Below, piece after piece: positions 35,638-48,240 of a stretch of DNA of 64,000 bases. Position numbers and translations under genes: made by a program. The DNA is taken from the NCBI GenBank assembly GCA_933228895.1, contig OW121853.1, positions 77,360,645 to 77,424,644 on the forward strand. Direction: 5' to 3'. Within the stretch, counting starts at the first letter, position 1; every line of letters begins with the position of its first letter. The notes beneath the pieces are model-generated. The model ran no database searches, was not told the DNA's origin, and was given only the letters and a program-made list of their open reading frames with translations. This DNA is from Platycnemis pennipes. Taxonomy: Eukaryota; Arthropoda; Insecta; Odonata; Platycnemididae.

Positions 35638-36010
35638 CTAAAAGAGGGAAAGATTAGATTTTACATAGGTGAAATGCATTGCTAAATTGTCCAGAAAGAT
35701 AGAGGGACGAGGAGGAAGAATTTGAGGAACAGCTAGGTTGCAGATCACATTCGGGCAGCACTCTGAAACAGTGAGACAATTATTACATCTTAAGTATTCG
35801 AGGAAGGGAAGCTTGATAGTAGGATTTGCATTCAGAGATCTTCTGTTTCTGATGGTTTGACACTTTTTCTTGATGTCTTGCAGGTGAGAATATTTCCCAT
35901 GGGGATGTAGGGCCATTGAAATAGCCATGACCTTTTGACGGAAATAACCTATTTTAGTAGAGAAGGAAAGCTCATCATCAAGCACAATACCTAGAAATAT
36001 GGCCTGTTAG
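35638..36010 (-). mobile_element. LINE reverse transcriptase C-terminal remnant
   Basis: The minus-strand reading contains FLGIVLDDELSFSTKI, the block that follows the catalytic domain in jockey/R1/CR1-type elements. Downstream, Cys-rich residues suggest degraded ORF sequence. Short and broken. Confidence 0.6.
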
Positions 36011-37482
36011 CTAGAAGATGAATTTATTTCCGATAGGTAGGGGAGAATGCCCATTTTGCATATTGGCAGTGAAACACCTATACACGATCACTAGGAATGA
36101 GGTCAGAGAGCAAGGTGGTTAAAAAGTCCTCTATAAGACCAAAATGTCCCTGTAACTCATCAGGCACTCTTCCCTGTCCACCTGTTTTTGGATGATATAT
36201 CCCTCAGCTGATCTGAAAATGATGTAGTATATTGAAACTCAAGGTCGTAGTAAAATCAATATCTTTGGGTAAAATTCTTCTTTTTGTTGTTCACAAGGTA
36301 ACAATTCAACCACATTATGCTAGATATTTCAGCATTTATTCTAAAATTCCCTCACCATATCACAGATGAAGAGTGCTTGGTACATTAACAGGCAATTTAT
36401 TCAGTATCATATGAAGGCTAGGCTAGGGCTGGACCATAAACCAAGAAAATAATTTTTCCCCCTGCATTATTTTCAAATTACCATTTTCCACAGAAAATTA
36501 CTCAATTGAAACTTCAGGCAAATACAGCAGTTGACTCCAGATTAAATTCCCTCTCGCTGTAATTCTTTAAAATAGATTTGAAGTAACTTTAAATGGGACA
36601 CCTGAAAACAGGAGACTTCTATATTTAGTATTGACAGGCAACTGTTGCCTCCAGAAATACAAAAATGTTGCTGACACTGATTCATGGTGAGGAGATATTT
36701 CTGAATGCATCAAACTTATTTCATTGGGGAGATTTATCTCATGATGGGCCACCAAGAAAATTCCTGAACAGCAAAGAAGACGTAGTGGCTTGGAAAATTA
36801 ACACATATTAGAGGGATTAGTTTTCAGATAAGAGAAATTTTATTTTCTACATTGATAATTTCCATTAGCTGATGTGAAAATTAGTGTTAACATATGATAT
36901 GTAAGACAAAACATATCTGAGAGCCCCACAAAATGCATGTACTGATGCTCTTGAGCAAAGAATGTTAATTTCAAAAATACACTTTACCGAAAGTCATAAG
37001 TGCATCAATGCATGCAACTGCATCAAAATCAGTTCAGTTAAATAACCTCTCAGTTAGCACATACTGAGAGGAGATTAGAAAAATAAATACAAATGATTCC
37101 ATACACACATTTAACACAAGAGAGCGAAGTACTTCAATGAATAAAAACTAAGAGATCATCTTTGTTTTCATACACCTAGTCTAAGCAGGTAGTTCTAATC
37201 CAGTAGAATCACTAATCCATACAAAATAAAAAAAGATCATATAAAACCCTAGTGAAGCTAGGCTTTTATGAATTTTGACTCTATAAATTATTTTAAAAAA
37301 ATGAATTCCCACTCAAAAAGGAAGTGTCTAGATGCCTGCTGCCACAGTCATGTCCACTATTGCACTTCACTTATCATATTATTGAAACAACTATGCAGGT
37401 ACTTCACCTTGTTTTCATTTAGTCACATCGATTCCTAGACCAAAATAAGAAGAAAACACAACTCGAAAGGGGTAAAAAAATG
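36011..37482. other. Intergenic / OTUB1 3' flank
   Basis: AT-rich with no gene recognised. The 3' UTR of OTUB1 must extend left from 37482, but no single poly(A) signal stands out. Confidence 0.4.
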
Positions 37483-40400
37483 TCAGCATGGGTAAAGGAT
37501 GTCGTAGTGACCAGGGCGGTAGAGAAGATGTACTTGAGGTAATGTCCCCTCTGGGAAGTCGTGAGCAATTACGTCGGCAGAATCTCCACGATCCATGTAC
37601 CTCACCCGTACTCCTACTCCCAGCGCAGTACTGAGTGCAATGATGTGGATGTGGTCACTTTCCTTGTACATTGGCTCCACTTCCTTCAACATGAAAAGGT
37701 TTACAAGATGATTTTAGACATTAATTTCATATAAAAAATATGAGAACATTTTTTGCTCATGAGTAACTCCGGTGACCTCAATTTTCCAGGATATACCAGA
37801 TTAATATAAATAAGAATAACAAGATTACAGAAAATTTGGACCAAACATGGTACATACATAGCTCTTAATTGTAACTATTATTTCTATGGCTATGCTATGT
37901 GACAAAGTTTCAGGATTAAAAATTGTCTCTGCAACAATGCTCAGCAAGCTTAGCTTTGGTAAAGAATATCATATTAGAAAAAAAAACAAAACAACCTTGC
38001 TCTTGGAAAGGTGGAAACTGCCAATAGGATAGTGAGGAACCACTTCAAAGAACGGAGCATAAGATGCAATGCCATAAGGGACAAGAATGGATAACTTTTG
38101 AATGAAAATGAAGACAAAGTGAAGAGATGGAAAGAATATCTGGAAGAGTTATACAGTGGAAAAAATCTAAGCACGAAAGTGATCGAACAGGAAAGCGAAG
38201 TCGAAGAGGATGATATGGGAGCATCAATATTAAAATCAGAATTTGATGCTGCAGTAAGGGACCTTCGCATGAATAAGGCTTCTGGAATTGATGATATTCC
38301 TGCAGAACTAATTAAAAATGAAGGAGAGAGAAGACATTAACCAATCTTTACAAGACCATCCGCGGCATGTACTCAACAGGAGAAATAGCCAGGGACTTTG
38401 AGAAAAACATCATCATTCCTATTCCCAAAAAGAAGAGAGTGGAGAAATGCAAATATTTTAGAACTATAAGCCAGACAACACATGCCTCGAAGATATTGAC
38501 AAAGATCATCTACAGAAGAATAGAATGAAAAGCAGAGGAGTTCCTGGATGAAGATCAAATTGGAATCAGGAAAAGTAAGGGTACAAGAGAGGCAATATTG
38601 GCCCTTAGGCTGCTCATAGAGAAGAGAATGGAGAAGGACAAACCGATGTTCATTGCATTTGTGGATTTAGAGAAGGCTTTTGACAACGTGGATTGGAATT
38701 CAATGCTTGGACTTCTGAAAGGAATTGGAGTGTCCTACAATGATCGAAGAATTATCCACAGTTTGTCTAAAAACCAAGTAGCTGTGATTAAATCTGGACC
38801 CAGCTGTGAAGAAGCAAGAATAAGGAAAGGAGTGAGACAAGGCTGTGCACTGTCTCCAGTAATTTTTAATGTTGACATCGAGAGAGCCATCAATGAAATC
38901 AAAGAGGTCTTCTGGGGTGAATATCCATGGAGAAAAAATTAACATGCTGAGATTCCCTGATAGCATAGCACTGCTGGCAGAGACAGAGAGGGATCTAAAT
39001 GAGATGCTGATAACCATGGAAAGGACAATGGCCAGATATCAGCTGAATATCAATAAGAAGAAGACTAAGATACTGGTGTGCAGCAAGAGAGAAGAAGACA
39101 AAACCAACTTTAAACTAGGAAAACAAAAGCTGAAAGAGGTGAAAGAGTTCTGTTACCTAGGAAGCCGAGTAACCAACGACAGACGAAGCAAGAAAGAAAT
39201 AGTTAGTAGAATAGCCCAGGCGAAGAGGGTATTCTATCAAAAGAAGAATCTACTTACCGCTAGAAATAAAAGCGTAGAAGTAAGGAAACAATTCATCAGA
39301 ACGTACATCTGGAGCATGTTTCTTTATGTCCGCGAAGCATGGACAATGACAGCAGAGGAAAAGAAAAGGGTGGAAGCATTCGAAATGTGGTGCTACAGAA
39401 GAATGATGAAAATTGAATGGATCGACTGAGTAAGTAACGAGGAAGTTCTAAGAAGAGTGGGAGAAAAGAGAAGTCTTCTGAATACCCTAAGAAGAAGACA
39501 GGACAACTTGATCAGCCACATCATGAGACATGATAGCCTGATGAAGACAATCGTCAAGGGACAAGTGAAAGGGAAGAATGGCAAAGGAAGGCCTTGTGCA
39601 AGACATAAAGAACAAGTGATAAAGGATGTGAAAGAGAAGAATTACGTAAATATAAAGAGATTAGCTGATAGAAGAACTCAGTGGAGAGCTGCGTCAAACC
39701 AATCTGTGGATTGATGACTTATGATGATGATGTTTAGAAAAAAAACCTTTAAAAAAAGAGCAGGTGAGTGATGAATTTTTATGACATTCAACAAATTTAG
39801 ATATCATAAAGGTTAAAATAAGACAATTAATTGCTAATTAGCAACATGAAAGAAAATCCAAATGCCAAATTAATTATGGAAAACGATATCTCTGAAACCA
39901 GTTTTTCGATTGTCAAGGCAATCGAAAAACCGGTTTCGGAGATATCGTTTTCCATAATTAATTTGGCATTTGGATTTTCTAGTCTTCGGACATTTTCAAT
40001 TAAGCCAAATTAGAAGCTCTCATTATTTCATCTAACATGGAAGAAGTTGAGAACCTGTATGATCAGCTCAAAGCTATAATTGGAAACATTCTCAAGAGAA
40101 AATATTTAGGCACTTTTTTAATTATTTAACATGTTTAATTGATGGTTATATTCACATACATATCTTCATGCCATGATAAATGTAGGAGATGAATTATTTC
40201 ACCTTTAATTCTCATATAAACTGACTAACTACCTAACATGCTTTACCAACAACACAGAAAGAAAAAACATTTTGAGGATTTGGCTCGCGCTTTTTTCTTT
40301 CTGTGTTATCACGTTTCACTTCCACTCCATATCACCAGAATCTTCAGCATTATGCTTTACCAAATACCAAAAATGTTGGTAACAAGGACAATAACATAAT

Positions 40401-43400
40401 ATCCAAAGTAACTGAAACCAGACATTAAGCAGGACCTTAATGGTAATGGATCATAATAATGTAGTAGTGGCAAAGGCTGAAATGAAGATAACATGTGAGA
40501 GAATGCGTGAGGTATGAGAAATACCAGAGGGAGGAAACAATCACCTTTCACTAAAAAACAGGTTAGTTATGAAAACTTCACACATTCCCTTCCACAATGT
40601 TCCCACCAAAATCAGCATCTGAACCAGAAGTCTTGTCATTTCTATTAAAAAAGATATGATTAAACAGTTTCTATATTTTTCCACTCCCAATTTACGTGCA
40701 TTCCCTTTCGTACAGGACATCACCAAAACCTTATGCAGTGTATAACTGAAATCATGATTGATGGCATACAACAAGCAGTGAAAATAATGATTCATTCTTC
40801 AGTCACAATGAGGACATGATGTAGGCTGATTGGTACTGTTATCGTCATAATGACTGCAGCTGCAGAGGATTTTTTAAAACACCATGAGAGACATATGAAC
40901 ACAAGACAGCTGCTGGTTGACACTGGGATACATTTAGTTTGATAGGTATATAATGTTAGACAAAGACTTAGAACCAGCATTAACTATTGACACAGCTACC
41001 TGAGTACACATGCATTACTTCCTTAGACTGATTGCAACCAATTATTTTATTACTAAAGGGTTGCAGGTTTGATAAATGCATACTAGATACAGTTGGAAAG
41101 AAATGGAAAGATTATAAAAAGCACAAAACCTGAAGTAATGAGATAATATGAAAGTACTTAACACAAAATGTGTTAAATCCGACGTTGAAACACTAAGGTG
41201 CTTACTTGTAATGATTTCAAAGATTACGTACAAATTTGTGAGGAGTTTGATCTGAGACATTTAGCTATGAGTCATAAAGTAAAACCCTTGGGGACAGAAG
41301 ATGGGGAAATATTACTGTGGAGTTTCACATGAAAAAAACAGGAAGGAATATCCTACCTGGTGACAGAAGTCTGGGACCGATCGAGCACCTTCAATGAAAT
41401 GTTGATAAAATGAAGAATCCCGTTGAAGCTGGCCAGAGGTGATCAATCTAAGGTAAACAACCACATAGTCTGAGTTGCCCTGGTCATTGAAAACCCTGTG
41501 GAGTTCATCATCGGGACATCCTGGTGATATATCAGAGTGATGCTTTCCGACTTGATCAATCACCTCCATGAACTGAAATATCATGAATTATAAACATATG
41601 GGGAAAAGGTAAAATATTAAAAGAATGGATGTCACATTACTAACCGAACTTTGAGAAAATAAGTAATGCATTTCATAAGAAGGCAGAAAAGAACAAAGAT
41701 ATGCAGTATACATACAGGTCCTGTTATCTATATTCTATCACACAATAAAACACCAAAAATAGCATTTCACCAAATCTGGAAGAACACCAGGAAAGGAAAG
41801 ATAAAATAGACACTTTATTATTTTACAGACATACAACACCATAAAATAGATATCACTTTAGGTTTCCATCCAAGGTATTTCAACCCTTTGCACTTGGATT
41901 TTTTCACCCTCTATACCAGTAGTTCACTCAGAATTTATTTTTAAATTCCCCTGGATTACGCTTGTTGTGAGACACTCTACATGCAAGTTGGTAGTGAGCT
42001 ATGCTGTGTCGAGTATCACTCGACACCGGAGTGGAAAAGGTGAATATATATGAGGTCAAATGGGCTAGTTTTTTATGAATGGAAACATAAATATAATAAC
42101 TTTTGAACTATGGTGCCAAGATGGTCACATCTAGGCAATAAGGGAACAAATATCTTTTCTTTGAAAGCTTAACTAACCTCACAAAGTCGGGGAAAGTATA
42201 TGATTAAGTCGCTATTTTCAAGTAGAAATACTATCAGAATGAAAAGAATGTTTGTAAGGCTCCCGGACAGCATCCAGAGGGTCCTGAGATAGATTGGCAT
42301 TCAACTTTGGGAATACACTCCTATTCCTCACTGCAAGGGTTAAAATATCCACATTCCTATTTCTTGCAGCTCTCAGTCACTACCATTATAGTCCCAATCT
42401 ATAGTACGCATACAGCCTTACAAAATAAACTATACCTCACTAAGTCAGAGGAATAAAATGCTTACATTACATTTAATAATAAAATAAGGGATCATAATTC
42501 AAGAAAATGCCTTGAAACATAGGTATTAGTAGTGACTTGAAATGGCATAGAAGTCCTTGTTGGGAAAAAAAGTACACCCTCTGCACTGGCAAATATGGCA
42601 TTTCACATACAGTATGAAAGCGAAGAAAAAATTACTAAGCACACACATCAAGTACTATGTAATTCAAAATGATTAAGCAGCAAGAACACATTGAAAAAAG
42701 CATTTCCACCCAGATTGGTAAAATTTACCAGACAAAAAGTATTCAAAAGATATTTTACAAATTTTATACCATGCAAATTAAAACTACAATGTACCATTAA
42801 ATATTTCACACAAAGTTTTTACTAGCAGAAGACATGGGTCAGCAGAATTTTTCAGCAATGTCATGCGAAGATTTCAAAGGTAGGTAAGAGCAACAGGACC
42901 TTCAGATTCCACATTTACATTCGTTAGATTTCCATGCTTCATAAAACATTTAAACTCTTACGTGCATCAGAAAGGAATTCCAAGAATAAAAATCAATACA
43001 AATTTGTCATTCAACGAAACAACTATTCATTCTTTCAAATGGATAAAAAATTTAATTGATGCTCCAATGGACAAGTAGTCAATAGGCATAGTAATTAACC
43101 ACTAGATGCCCGGTATCTGTAGCGTTCATGTGAGGTAAACAATGTTTGTATAGAGTCAACACAAGTGTGCAATAGCAAATTATGCAGATTAAAGTAATGC
43201 TTGACAATTGAATTATTGAAATACTAATCGACGAATGGCAAGGGAAGTAAGGAAACCAAATAATTTCATTATTTTGGCATTGCTATTCCATTAGCAACTG
43301 TTTTTTTTACCAGTCTTGCTTTTTCACTTAATTATACTCAATGGAGCCTTGATTGGGATGGAGGAAGTCAGATTAGAAGGCTTACAGTTGTCAAAGAGTC

Positions 43401-45565
43401 AGCAAAGATTCATGAACTTTGACATCAAGTGCAAATGCAAGTTAGTCATAGACTTTGGAGGCAGCCAAATATAAAGGGATATAGAATACAGTCTCTCCAC
43501 GGCATCAGTGTACAAACTTATGGACAGCTGAAACAGATGGAAGAATTTATGTGGAAGGGTGCTGTGTTCCTCACCAAAAGAAGAGGGAAAGTGCAAGGCT
43601 ACTGAACTTAGTAGGATAAAACAAGGAAAATATGTTTAAGTTTATAGCTATTGTTAATGTAAAGCTGGGTAGGTAATTTTATCCATATTTTCATGTACAC
43701 ATTCTTTGAATTCACTATTAAAACTGTTACTGAGCATGGTCCAAGTAGAAAGTAGAAGTGCTCTATTCAGAAATGTGAATAATAATCAATAATTAAGGGA
43801 ATCTTTGGAATTCTGGGGTACCAAAACCTAGCAAGGACAAACATTTTACCATGCTCCTTGATGAACATCTTTAAATTATAAGAGAAGAAAATGCTGGCAG
43901 GGACCCCTAACTTTCTGAGACACACGCACCAGACATTACGGTCCAGAAGTCAGTGGCTGAAAAGTGTCGGGAGCACACTTGCATGCTTGGAGACGTTTTT
44001 AACTCCTTTCCTTTGGGACGAGTTTTAATTGCCCAATGCAAAAAATGACCACTATGTGAAAAAATACTCCCACACTTCTACAATATGGAAATTTTTAATA
44101 CTGAACCATTTCATTGCAATATTTTCTCAATTTATTACATCTCAGTCACATGTAAACAAATCAACGGCTGCATTTACATCACTAGTCTAGCACCTTTATC
44201 CCATAAACCACCTGGTTTGTTTATACCACGTGATCTTGTGGCATTTTGGGACTACTCATCCATTATGACAATAAGTGGTAGGCTAATGTAGTGGGGAAAA
44301 GTAAAAAGTTTCTTCAGGATTAATAGCACTCTTTCGATGAAAAAGAATGAAAATTTAAAATACGGTGCAGGAACACCTACCTACATCAGTATTAGTTCTC
44401 GAGGGTTTCGCATCAAAATGTCCTTTACACTGAAGCAAACATCAATTACACCAAAAAATTAAAACAGAGAGAAAGTCCACAACCCATAAACCAAGACACT
44501 GGCCCACAAGAAATTGAAAGCATTCAAACACCTATGTAAAAGGCAAGTAACTAAACAACAGTCAACTTTCACAGTTACCATCCCCGTATTTGGGGATTTC
44601 ACAAGGGGGATATTGTTATGCAAATGATAACTAGAGACCCAAAGCTTTGACAGAGTTTGCCGAACGTTTTGCTGGAGAGGTTAAATTAACTAAGATAGTG
44701 TAGGATCATTACAATAGATAGGCATAGGATAGACGGCAAAAAGTATCAAATGAAAATTACACAGAATTCGAGAAGGAATGAAGTGATGAGTAGTAATACT
44801 AGGATATCCTAAGATTTAAGAATTGCAAAACAAAACACTCTAAAAGTTATTTATCTTTCTTACCGTATCATGAAAGTCTTCCACAGTGAACTGAGGGAAA
44901 CCAAGAGCAACCAGATTTTCTTTACTTTTGGCAGCCAATTCTCTGAATCTGAAAATTATGTTGTGTTCGTGAACATCCAAAGGATTAATTTATATTCCAG
45001 GAGTGCTCACACGTATCTACACATACCTGTTGTACTCCTCCCTATTATCAAGAAGTTGCTCTAAATATGCATAACTGAAGGCTCGGAAAAAACAATTCCC
45101 GTCTGGTCTAGTTCTTCTAATATTCTTGTAATTTTTTGCGAGGTTTAGGACTTTCTGTTTGTAAATATCATCTCCATTGTATTCTCCCTCAAGGGACGAC
45201 AAATCCTCTTTATCACCAACCAGGGGAATTGAATCCGATATCTATGAAAGAAAATCACAAATGAGCCACCGAAAAAGTATCCATGTTGTAAACGTAAACT
45301 TTGATAATAAGCACTATTTTCGGAATAAATACGTCATGTAGTACTACTTTCGGTCACAATAAAAGCAACTGTAGTTCAGGACTCACCTCCTTCTCGATTT
45401 GTCTTTGTTGTTTCATGATTAACTCATCCTGGTTGACACCTTTGATAAGATTGAGATTACAAATAAGGATACCAAGTGAATAAGCAATGCACTCAAATAT
45501 TCAAAAGTTAAACTATTCAACTTACTTGGGTCAAACTTAGTTGCAGGAGTTTTACCTTCCTCCAT
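37483..45565 (-). CDS. OTUB1: Otubain, OTU-family deubiquitinase, six exons, 269 aa, complete
   Basis: Exons on the minus strand: 45565-45526, 45439-45387, 45241-45027, 44948-44864, 41572-41357, 37683-37483. They total 810 nt; every site is GT-AG and all phases join. Length is almost the same as human OTUB1 (271). The catalytic triad is visible: Asp78 and Cys81 in TRPDGNCFFRAF and His262 in RPGHYDILY. Other family blocks: KSKENLVALGF, NSDYVVVYLRLITSGQLQR, HFIEGARSV, EVEPMYKESDHIHIIALS and YMDRGD. OTUB1 cleaves Lys48-linked ubiquitin chains and also inhibits E2 enzymes such as UBC13 through its N-terminal part, which is present here. The ATG at 45565 follows a purine-rich leader. Intron 4 (3.3 kb) and intron 5 (3.7 kb) are enlarged by repeats; the coding exons are untouched. 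Confidence 0.97.
37985..39745 (+). mobile_element. LINE B: non-LTR retrotransposon in OTUB1 intron 5, dead
   Basis: Antisense to OTUB1. Pieces in order: a pre-RT region (KVKRWKEYLEELYSG, 38120); RT blocks NKASGIDDIPAELIK (38270), FVDLEKAFDNVDW (38660) and RKGVRQGCALSP (38824); a broken catalytic box FPDSIALLAE (about 38950) where FADDIALLAE is expected; TKILVCSK; YLGSRV; and a C-terminal region WCYRRMMKIEWID, VGEKRSLLNTLRRRQDNLI and IMRHDSLMKTIVKG. It ends in a GATGATGAT tail near 39735. At least three frame breaks. The most complete of four copies in the window. Confidence 0.9.
39851..39980. repeat. Long near-perfect hairpin in OTUB1 intron 5
   Basis: A 62-nt arm (39851-39912), a 6-nt loop (TCAAGG) and a 62-nt arm (39919-39980), with only two mismatches by my count. 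RNA from either strand would fold into a long stem. It lies about 110 bp past the LINE B tail. Confidence 0.95.
40251..40307. repeat. Perfect 17-bp inverted repeat
   Basis: AACACAGAAAGAAAAAA at 40251-40267 and its exact complement at 40291-40307, separated by 23 nt. Confidence 0.85.
41883..42339. mobile_element. piggyBac-like MITE in OTUB1 intron 4
   Basis: Left end ACCCTTTGCAC follows TTCA (a decayed TTAA); right end TGCAAGGG is followed by TTAA at 42340-42343. CCCTTTGC-type ends with TTAA targets are the piggyBac signature. About 457 bp, no ORF. An inner hairpin, GTGTCGAGT / ACTCGACAC, lies at about 42006-42026. Confidence 0.6.
42344..44863. other. Rest of OTUB1 intron 4
   Basis: About 2.5 kb of AT-rich DNA. 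No exon or clear repeat family was recognised. Confidence 0.4.
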
Positions 45566-46735
45566 TTTATGCAAGACGGAAGAACTACAGCAAAAAACAA
45601 GGTTACCTAAGTAGTTATTCCTCTGATGTCATCTATAATTAAGTAAAGAGTTTCCGGATTAAGGATCAACCTAAGATAAAGTGCCTCCCTAAACAGAAAA
45701 ACCTAAAATCTGTTATGAATACATGACGAAGAAAATATTTTTCACCACGAGCCTCAATCTCTTTAACGGTGTAACCTAAACACTAGTTTCATTACACCGA
45801 TTACATACGTGGAAGTGAGAACATATTTCACAATAAATTCATTGTTATGGAATTTCTTGATTACAATGTTCTTTAAATGTTTACCAAACGAGAATAGTCT
45901 AACAAATGGCTACAATAATAGAGCTACAATAATGACAGTGCATCCCTTATCACACGGTCGCCATTTCAATGTGCATATATTTGATCGGGATTACACATCT
46001 GTCCTCACTGATAAGAGAAAGAAAACAAAAAAACAAGTGTTTAAAATAACTTATGTCGTTAACGGTGACTCAACTCTACATAATAAACAAATAACATTGG
46101 CCAAATATAGTCAATAAAGCACCCACAACTTACAAATACAACATATTTCGAATGCGCACAACGTTCCCATAATGCAACAACCGCTCAACAAATCACGTTA
46201 CAGATGCGCTAGCGTAAGCTACGCGGTTGTTCAAATTTGTTCTTATGTCATATGGTCGTAGAATTTTACTTCGTGATTGATGGAGACGAGTTCGGTCAGC
46301 CTCCTTCCACTATATTTTCTATTCCCCAATTCAATTGAATATAACTTTGAGTGTATTTTCAATTTTAGGCAATCAAAACGGTTTGTTACATAATGGATAT
46401 ACATGCACTATGCATCTACACATACCTACTTTTTTGCATGTCTCACCTACTACGTTATCAGCTAAATTTATTAATGTGGTTTATTTACCCAATTCGGAGG
46501 AGTATAATATTATATTTTGGGCAACGGATGATAAAAGGGTGAATTAATTTGGCTGAAGTTATTTTTCCATCAGCATTAGTAAATTACAATTTCTCTTAAT
46601 TATCTGAAATTTAGTGGAATATCATGCACTGCTAGCTTTTACTGTCCCCTTCATTTTTTCTGGTTCAGCATTTATTTGTCATGTGGGATAACTACATCCA
46701 TGATGAGATATATGATGGTGCAGAGAGAGTAAATT
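45566..46735. promoter_or_regulatory. OTUB1 upstream region
   Basis: The promoter must lie here, with a short CpG-containing patch around 46140-46240 (GATGCGCTAGCGTAAGCTACGCGG). No defined TATA box or opposite-strand gene was seen; the ORF at 45809-46117 has no supporting features. Confidence 0.35.
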
Positions 46736-46736
46736 T

Positions 46737-46784
46737 ATGAATTAAACCTTTCTGAATGTTAATATTCAGAAAGGTTAAATTCAT
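46737..46784. repeat. Short palindrome
   Basis: 21-bp arms (46737-46757 and 46764-46784) with one mismatch around GTTAAT. AACCTTTCTGAAT / ATTCAGAAAGGTT is the core. Confidence 0.8.
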
Positions 46785-46860
46785 GGGGTGAGGGAATGGC
46801 AATAGCATGATCAGTAATATAATATTTTAATTTAATATTGTATAATATGCATTACGACCA

Positions 46861-47117
46861 TGGATGTAGCCACCGTGGGGCAAGGTGGGGTGCTTACCCC
46901 CCCCCCCCCCCCTCCAGCTCATTAGTCAAATGAAAAATTACAGGTCAACTAGCTGAAGGTGCCCGTTGACATTCAACAAGAGGGAGAAATATAAAAAATA
47001 CAAATTGTATTAAGAAATCTTAACATTTTTCATAAAGGGACAAAAAAAATTGTGTTATGGAACGCTAACTTATTGCCCCCGCCTCCCACCTAGGAGAACA
47101 TCCTGGCTATGCCACTG
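46861..47117. mobile_element. Short transposon-like insert with 10-bp TSD
   Basis: Perfect direct repeat ATTACGACCA at 46851-46860 and 47118-47127. The ends resemble a weak inverted pair (GGATGTAGCCACCGTGGGGC and GGCTATGCCACTG, the latter reading CAGTGGCATAGCC in reverse). An inner run of about 18 C begins near 46895. A 9-10 bp duplication would fit a MULE-type element. Confidence 0.65.
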
Positions 47118-47127
47118 ATTACGACCA

Positions 47128-48011
47128 CTTTTTTTACTTGAGAATACTTCGTAAAATCTTATCAGCAACTAGGTGTTATGCCGACATTCTATTTTCACTC
47201 AATGGACTAATCTTTTAAGTTTAATTTGAAGTAATTTCAAGGACTGCAGAAAATGGTTAAAAACTATATATCAAAAGGTATGCTTCTATGTGGGACGAAT
47301 ATTCATTGCATTATACCCTCCATGTTCCTCTCTCATACTCCGGCCATTATGTTCCCAAAAAAATGGTTTCCTTCCAGGCTCATTACGGGGACATTTTGCA
47401 GTAACGTCACAGTTCTTTGTCATTATTTCACCTGCCATAAGAATCTGGTGCACGCTGACTCTGTTTGTGCCATGGACTGGTGTTAGTGTCCCCAATATGT
47501 ACCCTTTAGCAAGGGTGCTGTGATAAAAAGCTAAACTTAATGATGCAGAAAAGAAACTCCTCAGGATCTTACGCCACTGATATCAATAAAGGATAAAAGG
47601 AATTTTGACTATGCAGGTGGAAATTTACTGCCCTCCATCTCATAATTTTAGTTAAAAAAGTTGAGTGCTATGACAAAAATACACCTAGGGTATTTTGTAA
47701 TGATTATCCAGAGGGCTTGCTTTGATTTAAGAGCTTGGTAAAATATAGTTATTCAGCCCCTAAAACATAGAGAATCTTATTATGAAATATTATTTTGCAA
47801 TTGATTTATTTGATGCACTAGAATGAATGAGCATTATTGTAACATTTACTCTTTCTGCAATTTGAGGTCCTCCCAAATGCTGGAGGTGTGGGACCTGGAT
47901 CAAAATACCCTCGTTGCCCAGCTCAAAGGGTGACACTGCCCATATTTGATGCAAAACTAATGTTTCCCTCTTTAAGGGTAATAATTGATAATCAAGGGGA
48001 CCAGGATTATA
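47128..48011. other. Intergenic stretch
   Basis: No supported gene. Overlapping short ORFs on both strands around 47250-47520 have no family features. Confidence 0.4.
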
Positions 48012-48240
48012 GTGTGGTGGCTGACTTCCCATCCTCAAGGCTCAGGTTTGAGTCCTGTCAATGGCCAATTTTTCAGCGGAGTTCCAGTCACTACTTGAGT
48101 GCCACATGTAGAGTTCAGCACTCCATCCGTTGAATAGGATGTCAAACTATGGACCCCTTGGTGCCTATTGTGAAGAGTAGGCATATGCTGATGCTGCATA
48201 TCTCTCCAACCTTCGTTCTCCATTCCTGATATTCCTACAT
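48012..48240 (+). repeat. SINE family 1 copy
   Basis: GTGTGGTGGCTGACTTCCCATCC, a degraded B box (GGTTTGAGTCC, about 48046-48056), TTTTTCAGCGGA, CACTTGAGTGCC, CAGCACTCCATCCGTTG and CCCCTTGGTGCC. One of the two most complete copies in the window. Confidence 0.75.
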
